IMG/VR virus record: IMGVR_UViG_3300035670_000622
Location: 1-38,015 of that record
Source: a virus
Strand: one strand, 5' to 3'
DNA length: 38,015 bases
A program made the translations under genes and the position numbers. The notes under the pieces are model-generated. The model saw only the letters and a list, made by a program, of their open reading frames with translations. It did not search any database and was not told the origin of the DNA. Shown piece after piece: positions 1-6,260 of this stretch (position 1 is the first letter of the stretch; every line of letters starts with the position of its first letter).

Positions 1-127
1 TATTCGATTGAATCAGGTCCTTTTTTTGCTGCTCTCGGTCTTAATCCATTATCTTTTAACTCTCTGATACTCTTAGGTTCAGCCGAATCACATGTAATAA
101 TACCATTGCTTATATTTTCAGCTTTTA
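1..127. repeat. Terminal direct repeat, copy 1 (circular assembly overlap)
   Basis: Bases 1-127 are identical to 37889-38015. The repeat lies inside the large terminase gene, which is continuous only if the two copies are merged. This looks like the overlap left when a circular or circularly permuted genome is assembled; 127 is a common assembler k-mer size. A true short terminal repeat of the virion DNA is less likely because it would split a terminase gene. Confidence 0.95.
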
Positions 128-1049
128 CAAGTTCTATTGCCTTGCTATTACTTAGTTGTACTTGATGATGTTCAAAGAATATATATAATTTGCGTCTAGT
201 AGAATCATAATAATTGACTGTATAATGAAATGGGTCTACTGCATAACCCCAGTCAATTCCTCGATATATTTTATCAAAAGTTTTTAATTCTTCATCAGGT
301 ATTTTTCTTAATGTTAAGTTACTAAATATTTCGCCACCTGTACCAGTAACTTTACCTTCATATTCATGTTCATATGCACTGGGATTTACTTTCTTCAAAT
401 GTTCAGCTTCAATAAAAAACTGTTCACCTAGCCAATGTCTCGGAACGCTCAAATATGTACTATGATGTTTATATTTATCATCTCTCTCAATTAAAGCTTC
501 TTCGTTAATCCAGTTACGCTTTGACTTAGGAGCATTATAAGAATAAAATGCAAAGAATTTAGCACCACCACGCAAAAGAGTTTGATTAATATTTCTTATT
601 TCTTCCATACCGTCAAACTCGTCTACCTCTTCATACCAAATATATTTACAATATCCTCTTTTAAATTTAGTTGACTTAATTTTCTTTAAATCTTTCTGCA
701 ATAATGCACTTCTAAATAATATTTTTTGTTCAGTAGGAATATATGTAAGTGCTAAAGGACTTTCTCTAACATGCCAATAATTTGACACACCTAACATTTC
801 AATCGCCCAAGTAAGCTGTTCAAATACTGAATCCCTTAAAGTATCTTTAACTTTTCTTACTGCTACACAATTTGAATAAATGCCTTTTTCAGCATCCTTC
901 ATCATGTTTAAAATAATCTCTATAGAAATAAAAGAAGATTTAGTAGAACCTCTTCCACCGTCTTCCCAGTAATGAGTATGTAATTCTTTTTTTATGTCAT
1001 TATGAACTTTATGAAATGAAGGAGCTATTAATTTACTCAGCTTCGTCAT
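1..1049 (-). CDS. terL: Terminase large subunit, N-terminal part (continues at 37888)
   Basis: This is the 5' part of a 420-residue large terminase, the ATPase and nuclease that drives DNA packaging. The start ATG (1049-1047) lies inside the end of the small-terminase gene, which ends at 1033. Walker A reads GGRGSTKS (residues 31-38), the SPP1/PBSX style. Walker B is the segment ending WYEEVDEF (near residue 140). The first nuclease aspartate is in GIDWGYAVDP (D266) and the second in CDSAEPK (D321). The frame is open to base 1 and continues from 37888 to a stop at 37675; the joined length (1263 nt) is an exact multiple of three. The length matches the Terminase_3/PBSX family. The run-off at the edge is an artefact of where the circle was cut. 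Confidence 0.95.
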   Translation of the reverse strand, partial: MTKLSKLIAPSFHKVHNDIKKELHTHYWEDGGRGSTKSSFISIEIILNMMKDAEKGIYSNCVAVRKVKDTLRDSVFEQLTWAIEMLGVSNYWHVRESPLALTYIPTEQKILFRSALLQKDLKKIKSTKFKRGYCKYIWYEEVDEFDGMEEIRNINQTLLRGGAKFFAFYSYNAPKSKRNWINEEALIERDDKYKHHSTYLSVPRHWLGEQFFIEAEHLKKVNPSAYEHEYEGKVTGTGGEIFSNLTLRKIPDEELKTFDKIYRGIDWGYAVDPFHYTVNYYDSTRRKLYIFFEHHQVQLSNSKAIELVKAENISNGIITCDSAEPKSIRELKDNGLRPRAAKKGPDSIE

Positions 1050-1548
1050 TTTCATCATCCTTTATATCGTCTAAGATTTTTACACCTATATTTACATTAA
1101 GAGAAGAGTCTTTAAATAGTCCTAAGTGTTTGCTCAATAATTCTAATGCTTTAAGTTTGTCCATTAATTTTATTTCTCGCTCTTCACTTTCGCCAGTTTC
1201 AAAAGTTGTTTTTTTCACTTTGACGGAAAGCAATGTTGCTGTGTCTTCTCTTGTTGCATCAGGTTTTATTTTACAACTATTCGTATCAATTAAATCAGTT
1301 AGATTTACAAAAGCAATTTTTGCTAGTTCTTGTATTACTCTATCTTGATTAACGCCAGTCCTTTTGCTTCTCTCAGCTAGAGCTTTATTAATTTCACCCT
1401 TTATATTAAGTTTAGCTAAGTTTTGAGAAGCTATTTCATTTGCAGTATCTGGACTATATCCCGCCCTTATTGCTGCTTGCGTTCCATTCAAATCAATCAA
1501 ATATTCTTCAATAAATCTTTTCTGTTTCTGTGTTAATTCATTTTCCAT
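1033..1548 (-). CDS. terS: Terminase small subunit
   Basis: This 171-residue protein recognises phage DNA for packaging. Its N-terminus (LTQKQKRFIEEYLIDLNGTQ, then AAIRAGYS) is the typical Terminase_2/XtmA helix-turn-helix. The acidic tail is DDIKDDENDEAE. I chose the ATG at 1548 because it follows an AGGTGG ribosome site; an upstream in-frame start at 1596 lacks one and would overlap the preceding gene further. The gene overlaps the start of terL by 17 nt, consistent with translational coupling. Confidence 0.93.
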   Translation of the reverse strand: MENELTQKQKRFIEEYLIDLNGTQAAIRAGYSPDTANEIASQNLAKLNIKGEINKALAERSKRTGVNQDRVIQELAKIAFVNLTDLIDTNSCKIKPDATREDTATLLSVKVKKTTFETGESEEREIKLMDKLKALELLSKHLGLFKDSSLNVNIGVKILDDIKDDENDEAE

Positions 1549-1565
1549 AATCACCACCTCACAAT

Positions 1566-1745
1566 CTATTCTGGAAATACTACTCCACCCAAACAAAAAT
1601 CTGTTTCAACTTTATTACACAATTTACAAGTCTGCTCTAATGTAGCTTTTCTAAGTATAATATAATCCCCTGATTTCCTACTATCAACTATGTATAGATT
1701 TTTCTCGTAATCATGTTTACATTTCAGGATTAGTTTATTTTTCAT
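1566..1745 (-). CDS. Small protein with a cysteine pair, unknown function
   Basis: This 59-residue reading frame has a good ribosome site (GAGGT, 5 nt before ATG). It has a Cys at residue 10 (KCKHDYEKN) and a CKLC pair near residue 43, so a small zinc ribbon is possible, with a glycine-rich end (LGGVVFPE). It sits 3 nt after the transglutaminase-like gene and 17 nt before terS, in the same late operon. I do not recognise the family. Confidence 0.7.
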   Translation of the reverse strand: MKNKLILKCKHDYEKNLYIVDSRKSGDYIILRKATLEQTCKLCNKVETDFCLGGVVFPE

Positions 1746-1748
1746 AAG

Positions 1749-2246
1749 CTACCTCATATCTAATATACGTTGTACCTTTATCATCTCACGCTGTATCACT
1801 CTCCTGTCATGTTCCGCTGTTACATCGTAATTTATTCCGTCAATGCGGTTATACATATGATTTTTTATCCTATCAATAACTAACACACTCTCAATGCCTT
1901 TATAGTCCAATACACGCTTCACAAACAAACTATATCCCATACATACCGCTTTACCATTAATAACCCCAAAAGCCGAATATGATTTGAGTCCATCGTTTGA
2001 ATAAGGTGCCTTGCGTAATATATAATTCGTCAGTCTCTGCATCAATGCTTTTATTGAAGAGGGATTATTATATTTACACCACCTCGCCACAGCTTCATTA
2101 ACGGCTTTATCTTCTATTTGTGTCTCATTATAATAGTCTAGATAAAAACCCTCTGTATTGTCTTCCCACGTCACAGGGAACGTATCTGCATATGCTTGTG
2201 TACTAAGTAATATTATCATTGTTACAAGTAATAATATTTTTCTCAT
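1749..2246 (-). CDS. Secreted transglutaminase-like protein
   Basis: This 165-residue protein opens with a signal peptide: Met-Arg-Lys, a hydrophobic core, and a likely cleavage after AYA (residue 20). The body resembles transglutaminase-like cysteine protease folds. A Cys in GKAVCMGYS (C102) is followed by a His in KNHMYN (H130) and an Asp in INYDVT (D141), in the order Cys-His-Asp and with the usual spacing. It would act outside the membrane on a peptide or cell-wall substrate. It is the first gene of the late operon, behind the promoter and leader terminator at 2350-2263. Such exported enzymes are often host-derived cargo, for example for superinfection exclusion or lysis. The enzymatic role is inferred. 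Confidence 0.72.
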   Translation of the reverse strand: MRKILLLVTMIILLSTQAYADTFPVTWEDNTEGFYLDYYNETQIEDKAVNEAVARWCKYNNPSSIKALMQRLTNYILRKAPYSNDGLKSYSAFGVINGKAVCMGYSLFVKRVLDYKGIESVLVIDRIKNHMYNRIDGINYDVTAEHDRRVIQREMIKVQRILDMR

Positions 2247-2262
2247 ATTCTATCATCCTTTC

Positions 2263-2287
2263 AAAAAAAATAGTACCTTTCGGCACT
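2263..2287 (-). terminator. Intrinsic terminator in the late leader
   Basis: On the minus strand AGTGCC, a GAAA tetraloop and GGTACT form a 6-bp stem (one G-U pair), followed by A and eight T. It lies about 30 nt after the predicted start of the late transcript and upstream of the first late gene. It would stop most transcripts unless overridden, so it may be an antitermination control point. Confidence 0.7.
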
Positions 2288-2321
2288 AAGGGGAGGATAT
2301 TATGTGTTTCTCTACAATATT

Positions 2322-2350
2322 ATTGTAACATGATACTTATATTATGTCAA
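2322..2350 (-). promoter_or_regulatory. Probable late promoter
   Basis: On the minus strand TTGACA (2350-2345), a 17-nt spacer and TACAAT (2327-2322) make a near-consensus sigma-70-type promoter. It points into the transglutaminase and terminase genes. No better promoter is evident before the head genes, so it may drive the whole late module. Confidence 0.65.
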
Positions 2351-2493
2351 TTATAATTTTAAAATATAGGTGTCCTAATTTTCTATACTAACATTATACC
2401 ATTGTGCATATACCTAAAAAGTGCAAAATCGAACCAAAATCGAACAAAAATTAAACACTTATAAATTAATTAAATGTTTTTTCTAAAAAACTA

Positions 2494-2522
2494 TTGACAT
2501 TTCAAAATAGAAATGATATACT
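2494..2522 (+). promoter_or_regulatory. Promoter of the small plus-strand operon
   Basis: TTGACA (2494-2499), a 17-nt spacer and TATACT (2517-2522). The spacer contains an imperfect palindrome (ATTTC, AAAATA, GAAAT) that could be an operator. A leader hairpin follows around 2526-2551 (TTAGGGTC with GACCTAA). The rest of the 2247-2573 intergenic stretch holds the divergent late promoter, one ACTAACAT copy (2387-2394) and a direct AAATCGAAC repeat; I see no gene in it. Confidence 0.7.
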
Positions 2523-2573
2523 TATATTAGGGTCAAGGAAACGACCTAAATAATAAAAAGGTGGATGATGATT

Positions 2574-2775
2574 ATGAACATATTAGAAATTTACAAATTA
2601 GCAAGATTTGAGTTATTATCTCAGTACGAAAGTAATCAAAAAAAGAAACGAGGAGATTTTTAAAGAATCAGGTATAATAAACGGAATGATAGTTAAAAAA
2701 TTAAAGGAAATTGATACTAAAATAGATTTTATTTCAACAAAAATATTAGAAATGGAACGTGAAAGTATAAAATAA
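2574..2775 (+). pseudogene. Small coiled-coil ORF interrupted by a frameshift
   Basis: An ATG at 2574 after an AAGGTGG ribosome site opens a 29-codon frame ending at 2663. Just before its end lies a run of seven A (2638-2644) followed by G. The +1 frame then stays open from this point to a TAA at 2775, encoding a charged helical peptide (NEEIFKESG, then LKEIDTKIDF). The two halves join into one plausible product of about 65 residues. The cause could be a homopolymer sequencing error, a real inactivating indel, or +1 recoding. A slippery A AAA AAG heptamer is present, but a -1 shift there meets a stop after about ten codons. Confidence 0.5.
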
Positions 2776-2827
2776 TCGCCCTGATGATGGAGGGATTGCT
2801 ACCCTCCGAAACTCAATGAGTCGGCGA
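2776..2827 (+). ncRNA. Hammerhead ribozyme
   Basis: All the core elements are present in order. Stem I 5' strand is UCGCC (2776-2780). The core CUGAUGA is at 2781-2787. Stem II is GGAGGG/CCCUCC (2789-2794 with 2802-2807) with a 7-nt loop. The core GAA is at 2808-2810. Stem III is ACUC/GAGU (2811-2814 with 2818-2821) with an AAU loop. The cleavage-site C is 2822 (GUC triplet), and the stem I 3' strand is GGCGA (2823-2827), a perfect 5-bp match. With stem I open it is a type I layout. One deviation is an unpaired U (2788) between the core and stem II. Predicted cleavage is between 2822 and 2823. It starts right after a stop codon and ends 18 nt before the next gene's ribosome site, so cleavage would separate the first ORF from the rest. 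Confidence 0.88.
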
Positions 2828-2857
2828 AAGCTAAATAAAACCTTGGAGGATGATATT

Positions 2858-3010
2858 ATGATGATGTATTACTTAAATCTCTACAGTATAGTATTTATCG
2901 CAGCATTCTTGATAATAGCAATAGCAGATGCAAGGACAAACATTAAAGCTAAACTTTCGACAATAGCAACATTCGTACCAGTTTTAGTAGCAATCATATC
3001 TAAATTTTAA
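2858..3010 (+). CDS. Small membrane protein, 50 aa
   Basis: The start is the first of three ATGs at 2858, 8 nt after GGAGG (2845-2849); an in-frame ATG at 2816 lies inside the ribozyme and is rejected. The protein has two hydrophobic segments (about residues 7-23 and 34-48) with a short charged turn (ADARTNIKAK) between them, so it is probably a two-pass membrane hairpin. It is the first gene after the hammerhead cleavage site. The function is unknown. Confidence 0.65.
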   Translation: MMMYYLNLYSIVFIAAFLIIAIADARTNIKAKLSTIATFVPVLVAIISKF

Positions 3011-3022
3011 GGAGGTAATATC

Positions 3023-3184
3023 ATGTTAAAACAACTATCAAAACTAATCACACAAGACATAAAAGCAGAACAAAAACTACTACAAGCACAAGTATCATAT
3101 TTCAGAGGGCAAGCACTTACAAATTGTCAACTTGACCTTGAATTAGCAAAGATGAAACATATTATGGGAAAGGAGCAAAAATAA
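3023..3184 (+). CDS. Small helical protein, 53 aa
   Basis: The ATG at 3023 follows AAGGAGG. The sequence is Gln/Lys/Leu-rich and predicted helical (AEQKLLQAQVSYFRGQA), with one Cys. Its stop abuts the start of the next gene, and it is 12 nt from the previous one. I do not recognise the family; an early-expressed regulatory or accessory role is possible but not shown. Confidence 0.6.
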   Translation: MLKQLSKLITQDIKAEQKLLQAQVSYFRGQALTNCQLDLELAKMKHIMGKEQK

Positions 3185-3379
3185 ATGAAAATATTAATAG
3201 TTGAAAAAATGAAAAACGCAGGATGCTGTAACGGTAACTATCCTACTTACAGAGTAGAAAAAAATGGTCACACATTATACAAAGGAGTGACGTGTAACTG
3301 TGGCAGTGGTTGTGGCAACACAGACAACATATACAAAGAAGCAGCAGAAGAACGTATAGAAAAAATAGAATCAGAATAA
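3185..3379 (+). CDS. Cys-rich small protein, 64 aa
   Basis: This protein has six cysteines: a CC pair (residues 14-15) and then TCNCGSGCG (about 37-45), which could bind zinc or form a compact metal knuckle. The C-terminus is acidic and helical. A GGAG ribosome site (AAAGGAGC) precedes it within the end of the previous gene. It is the last gene before the terminator at 3387. The function is unknown. Confidence 0.65.
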   Translation: MKILIVEKMKNAGCCNGNYPTYRVEKNGHTLYKGVTCNCGSGCGNTDNIYKEAAEERIEKIESE

Positions 3380-3386
3380 AACAAAG

Positions 3387-3412
3387 GCTCCGAATCAATC
3401 GGAGCTTTTTTT
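3387..3412 (+). terminator. Intrinsic terminator closing the small operon
   Basis: GCTCCGA (3387-3393), a 5-nt loop, TCGGAGC (3399-3405) and seven T. It ends the plus-strand transcript. The 3' end of the convergent minus-strand regulator gene lies inside it: its stop codon (3395-3397) falls in the loop. Confidence 0.88.
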
Positions 3413-3808
3413 ATATGCATCGGCTATATAACTTATAGCTTCTTTTCTTTTGTACTTCCAAAACCTGTCACTTTGTATAACATCATGCTCCTTTTTCCAA
3501 ATGCTTGAAATGATGTAGTATGAGTTCCTTTGTATGTATATTTGTGTAAGTATGAACTTGTATAAGTAAGGTATGTTATTGAGCCATGTGTCCACTATTG
3601 CTATTGACCTCATTAATTCGTCTTTCTCAGGACTCCATAACGCTAATGTTTCCGTTATCGAATGAAACTTATTTGTTACCGACCTTGGTGTTTCTGATAA
3701 TACTTGAGCCGATATCCCGATTATGCCTTCCCTCTCCAGCTCTTCCAACACAATTTTATGACGATTGTAATTTTCAAGCATTTCAATGATTATTTTTCTG
3801 TCAATCAA
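3395..3808 (-). CDS. ArpU/RinA-like late transcription regulator candidate
   Basis: This 137-residue protein is helical with a C-terminal region like the sigma-related ArpU/RinA phage activators (LNNIPYLYKFILTQIYIQ, then WKKEHDVIQSDRFWKYKRKE). Members are about 140 residues and sit upstream of the terminase genes to switch on late transcription, as here. The start is a TTG at 3808 after a GAGGTGA ribosome site. It ends inside the terminator at 3387-3412. The similarity is weak by eye, so the assignment is moderate; another HTH family is possible. Confidence 0.5.
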   Translation of the reverse strand: MIDRKIIIEMLENYNRHKIVLEELEREGIIGISAQVLSETPRSVTNKFHSITETLALWSPEKDELMRSIAIVDTWLNNIPYLYKFILTQIYIQRNSYYIISSIWKKEHDVIQSDRFWKYKRKEAISYIADAYKKSSD

Positions 3809-3819
3809 AACAACTCACC

Positions 3820-4122
3820 TCACTCAACTTTGATATTGTTTTCTTTGCACCAATCCAAAATATCTTCAACGGAAACCGTTCCATCAAGGATACACGCAAA
3901 CTGATTGGACATCCTATCAATTAACTTCTGTATTCTTTTAGTTCCAAAATCAAACTCATTATTCAGCGATATCGCCATTATTGCTGTCATTACCTTGATA
4001 GCTTCTTTTGTTGCCTCATGCCTTGATTGTGCTATTTTTTTCTTGTACTCATCAAGCGTTATCTTTGCTACATCTGACTGTGTTTTTACTCTTTCATTTG
4101 TTCTTCTTTGCTCTCTATTCAT
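3820..4122 (-). CDS. Conserved-type phage protein, 100 aa, unknown
   Basis: The start MNREQRRTNE (ATG at 4122) resembles a recurring phage protein of unknown role found before late regulators. The body is helical and basic at the N-terminus, with a C-terminal segment VEDILDWCKENNIKVE. It ends 11 nt before the ArpU-like gene and overlaps the upstream gene by 4 nt. The ribosome site is modest (GGGGTG). It probably belongs to the DNA-metabolism or regulatory operon. Confidence 0.65.
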   Translation of the reverse strand: MNREQRRTNERVKTQSDVAKITLDEYKKKIAQSRHEATKEAIKVMTAIMAISLNNEFDFGTKRIQKLIDRMSNQFACILDGTVSVEDILDWCKENNIKVE

Positions 4123-4487
4123 ACATACACCCCATCCACCGTCCATGCTCCATCCTTTTCCTCTTGCGTTATATCTTCGCTACTTCTTTTTGCATGTTTA
4201 CCAGTAACTTTACTTCTCATGTCCAATAAAGTCTTAGCATCATTTACCAAGTGCCATAACGCTGTTTCCCAGTCCATAAGTTTTAATTCCTTGTTTATTT
4301 CCCATTCTGACAAATCCGTCAAATCGTGATACAACGGCAAGTCTAAACCTTGTTCATCTGTTATTCCATACCGAGAAAATTTATATATACTTGGCTTCTC
4401 ACATATCTTACCTAACACGTCTTTTGTCATTCGTATGCTAATCCCAGGATTCTTACAAAGTTCAGCAACTGCTTCTAGCCTTGTCAT
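4119..4487 (-). CDS. Hypothetical protein, 122 aa
   Basis: A strong ribosome site (GGAGG, 7 nt before ATG) supports the start at 4487, which overlaps the last base of the Myb-like gene. The sequence has Trp-rich helices in the middle (DLTDLSEWEINKELKLMDW, then TALWHLVNDAK). It looks like a soluble phage accessory protein. I do not recognise the family. Confidence 0.7.
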   Translation of the reverse strand: MTRLEAVAELCKNPGISIRMTKDVLGKICEKPSIYKFSRYGITDEQGLDLPLYHDLTDLSEWEINKELKLMDWETALWHLVNDAKTLLDMRSKVTGKHAKRSSEDITQEEKDGAWTVDGVYV

Positions 4488-5233
4488 TATATAGCCTCCT
4501 TCATTATAACTTCTATTTTTGCCTTGATGGATAATGCTGACCTGTTTATTTTTTCTGCTATTGTTTCTGCTCTATGTCCCTTACTCAACATTTCTTTTAA
4601 GATTCTAAATTCTTTATCAGTCCAATGATTGTGATTATCAGCCTTAACAGGTCTTGACTTTATGTTTAATGTTATCATTCTACGTTTTATTGCTCCCTCG
4701 GTTCTTTTAAGTCTTAGTGATATTTCCCGATATCCATACATATATTTCCCAAGCAAATCTTTTAGTAAATTATCTTCTTGAGCCGTCCAAGGTGTTTTTT
4801 TATATACAGAACATCTTACGTCAATCCTTCTTTGTTCATCCACCCAACTAGGTTCTAAACCTAACATGTTTTTTTCTACCTTGCTAAAATCAATAAATGT
4901 CCTGTTTTTTTCTGCCCAATCCCAAAAGTCTTTGAGATATATTACAAGACAAGTCTTATTTATTACCGTTTTTTCCATTACAGGTAATCCCCTATTTTTT
5001 ATCCAACTTGTCCTAGCATATGATATAGAGCTTGAACGTCCCAATGCACTCATTAATTGATAAAACGTTATGTATGCTCCACTTGCCAAATATGCTACTA
5101 GTCCTAGTCTAGCCACTTTATTTTTTATCGCGTCCTCACTTCTGTTTAGCTTCTTCATAATTGTTTTAAAATTTACAGTTCCCCAAGAATTTTCTAAGTA
5201 TTCAACATCTTCATCAGTCCACCACTTACCCAT
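4487..5233 (-). CDS. Triple Myb/SANT-like DNA-binding protein
   Basis: This 248-residue protein contains three Myb/SANT-type helix-turn-helix repeats. Repeat 1 begins WWTDEDVEYLENSWG (near residue 4), repeat 2 WTAQEDNLLKDLLGK (near 147) and repeat 3 HWTDKEFRILKEMLSK (near 203). Each has the tryptophan, acidic-helix and NRSEDAIKNK-type recognition helix. A different domain occupies residues 50-145. Such proteins bind DNA; in this operon a role in replication or late-gene control is likely but inferred. I place the start at the ATG at 5233, after GGGGGTG, rather than 5257. Confidence 0.75.
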   Translation of the reverse strand: MGKWWTDEDVEYLENSWGTVNFKTIMKKLNRSEDAIKNKVARLGLVAYLASGAYITFYQLMSALGRSSSISYARTSWIKNRGLPVMEKTVINKTCLVIYLKDFWDWAEKNRTFIDFSKVEKNMLGLEPSWVDEQRRIDVRCSVYKKTPWTAQEDNLLKDLLGKYMYGYREISLRLKRTEGAIKRRMITLNIKSRPVKADNHNHWTDKEFRILKEMLSKGHRAETIAEKINRSALSIKAKIEVIMKEAI

Positions 5234-5235
5234 AT

Positions 5236-5415
5236 CTACACCCCCAAAATCGTACATAATACCTTGAACAATCTCTCTGCATCTTCCTTTTTCATTTCAA
5301 TACTTTCAAGTGTTCTCTCATTCTCAATCGTCAATGTCTTCTCTGCTGTGTAATCATCCGTCAAAGTCGTAACTCTAATCCTTCCAAATTTCACGTTATT
5401 CCCTATGATTTTCAT
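5236..5415 (-). CDS. Small hypothetical protein, 59 aa
   Basis: The ATG at 5415 follows GAGGTG. The protein is charged, with a beta-rich N-terminus (MKIIGNNVKFGRIRVT) and a helical acidic second half. Its stop lies 2 nt before the Myb-like gene's start, so the two are probably co-translated. It contains one TTGACGGA copy (5357-5364). The family is unknown. Confidence 0.65.
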   Translation of the reverse strand: MKIIGNNVKFGRIRVTTLTDDYTAEKTLTIENERTLESIEMKKEDAERLFKVLCTILGV

Positions 5416-5431
5416 AATTACACCTCTTCTT

Positions 5432-5662
5432 TCATTTACTCCTTATTTTAGTTACAAGCTTTACAAGGTCTTTAAGTAGACATATCAATTCTAGTTTGTT
5501 TTTGCATGTGTATGCGTCAGCTATGTTGTATGCTAGTTTCACAAGACTTCTTGACTGATGAAAGTTTTTCTTTGATAAACTGCAAGCTTCTGAACAATAT
5601 TTTTTGTTGTTGTACTGTGATTCATCTTTGAAAGTTTCTTTACAATATAAACATATTTTCAT
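5432..5662 (-). CDS. Small zinc-finger-like protein, 76 aa
   Basis: The N-terminus MKICLYCKETF, followed by KKYCSEACS, gives a CxxC...CxxxC pattern (Cys 4, 7, 23, 27) typical of small treble-clef or MYND/FCS-like zinc folds. The C-terminal half is helical. A GAGGTGA ribosome site precedes the ATG. It probably has a nucleic-acid or protein-binding accessory role, which is inferred. Confidence 0.7.
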   Translation of the reverse strand: MKICLYCKETFKDESQYNNKKYCSEACSLSKKNFHQSRSLVKLAYNIADAYTCKNKLELICLLKDLVKLVTKIRSK

Positions 5663-5730
5663 AATATCACCTCTTACTTACATTTTACTCCCCTATAGCT
5701 AATTAATATATGTGCATATTTCACAAAAAT

Positions 5731-5952
5731 TTATACTGTTTTTTGTATGCCATCTATCATTTCATCATCTGTTATATCATATCCTGCCTCCTGTATCGCC
5801 TTGATGGATGCCCTTAACTCTTTACATAGTTTAGCTATATTTTCTTCCTGTGATATTTTATCCTGTACAGGCACTGACGGATTATTAAAATATGCCCTTG
5901 CATCCGTAAACCTCTTACATAGTCTATTATGATTATCAATTAGATTCTGCAT
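5731..5952 (-). CDS. Hypothetical helical protein, 73 aa
   Basis: This is a charged, helical protein (LCKELRASIKAIQEAGYDI) ending IDGIQKTV. Its start overlaps the end of the VRR-NUC gene by one base, so the two are likely translationally coupled. The family is not recognised. Confidence 0.65.
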   Translation of the reverse strand: MQNLIDNHNRLCKRFTDARAYFNNPSVPVQDKISQEENIAKLCKELRASIKAIQEAGYDITDDEMIDGIQKTV

Positions 5953-6260
5953 TATTCCACCTCACATATTTTTTTTACATCATCTATACTGTAAGCTACT
6001 CCTGCACTAAATCCTTTTTTTTGCATCTGTTCTATAAAATTTATCTGTTCCGGAGAGGGTTTATTTTTCCCAAATTTCAATTCAATAAAATATACTTTAC
6101 CTTCCTTGAGTGCCATTAAATCGCTAAATCCCCTTGGTAATCCAGTATCAAAAAATCTACCATCAGCCATTCTTACTTTTCCTACATTCATTCTAAATAC
6201 TGTAAATCCTAAGCTTGATAATTCAAGACGTACTTGATTTTGCAAATCTTGTTCTGTCAT
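5952..6260 (-). CDS. VRR-NUC domain nuclease
   Basis: This 102-residue stand-alone VRR-NUC protein of the PD-(D/E)xK superfamily shows the motif GFSDLMALKEGKVYFIELKF (about residues 44-63). The Asp, Glu and Lys of D-(x)n-E-x-K are present (GFSDL, FIELK), and a PSPEQINFI segment follows. Phage members are Holliday-junction or flap-type nucleases acting with replication helicases. It overlaps the helicase gene by 4 nt (ATGA). Confidence 0.88.
   Translation of the reverse strand: MTEQDLQNQVRLELSSLGFTVFRMNVGKVRMADGRFFDTGLPRGFSDLMALKEGKVYFIELKFGKNKPSPEQINFIEQMQKKGFSAGVAYSIDDVKKICEVE

Noticed and set aside
2816-2857. Upstream ATG start for the small membrane protein
   Set aside because: It lies inside stem III of the ribozyme and has no ribosome site; the ATG at 2858 follows GGAGG.
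3905-4329. Several hydrophobic antisense ORFs opposite 3820-4487
   Set aside because: They are shadows of well-initiated minus-strand genes; the hydrophobicity comes from reading Lys/Glu-rich codons backwards.
5192-5220. A second hammerhead, from a TCATCAG string on the plus strand
   Set aside because: Neither this nor the TCATCAG strings near 285 and 6638 has the GAA core, stem II or the GUC triplet at the proper distance.
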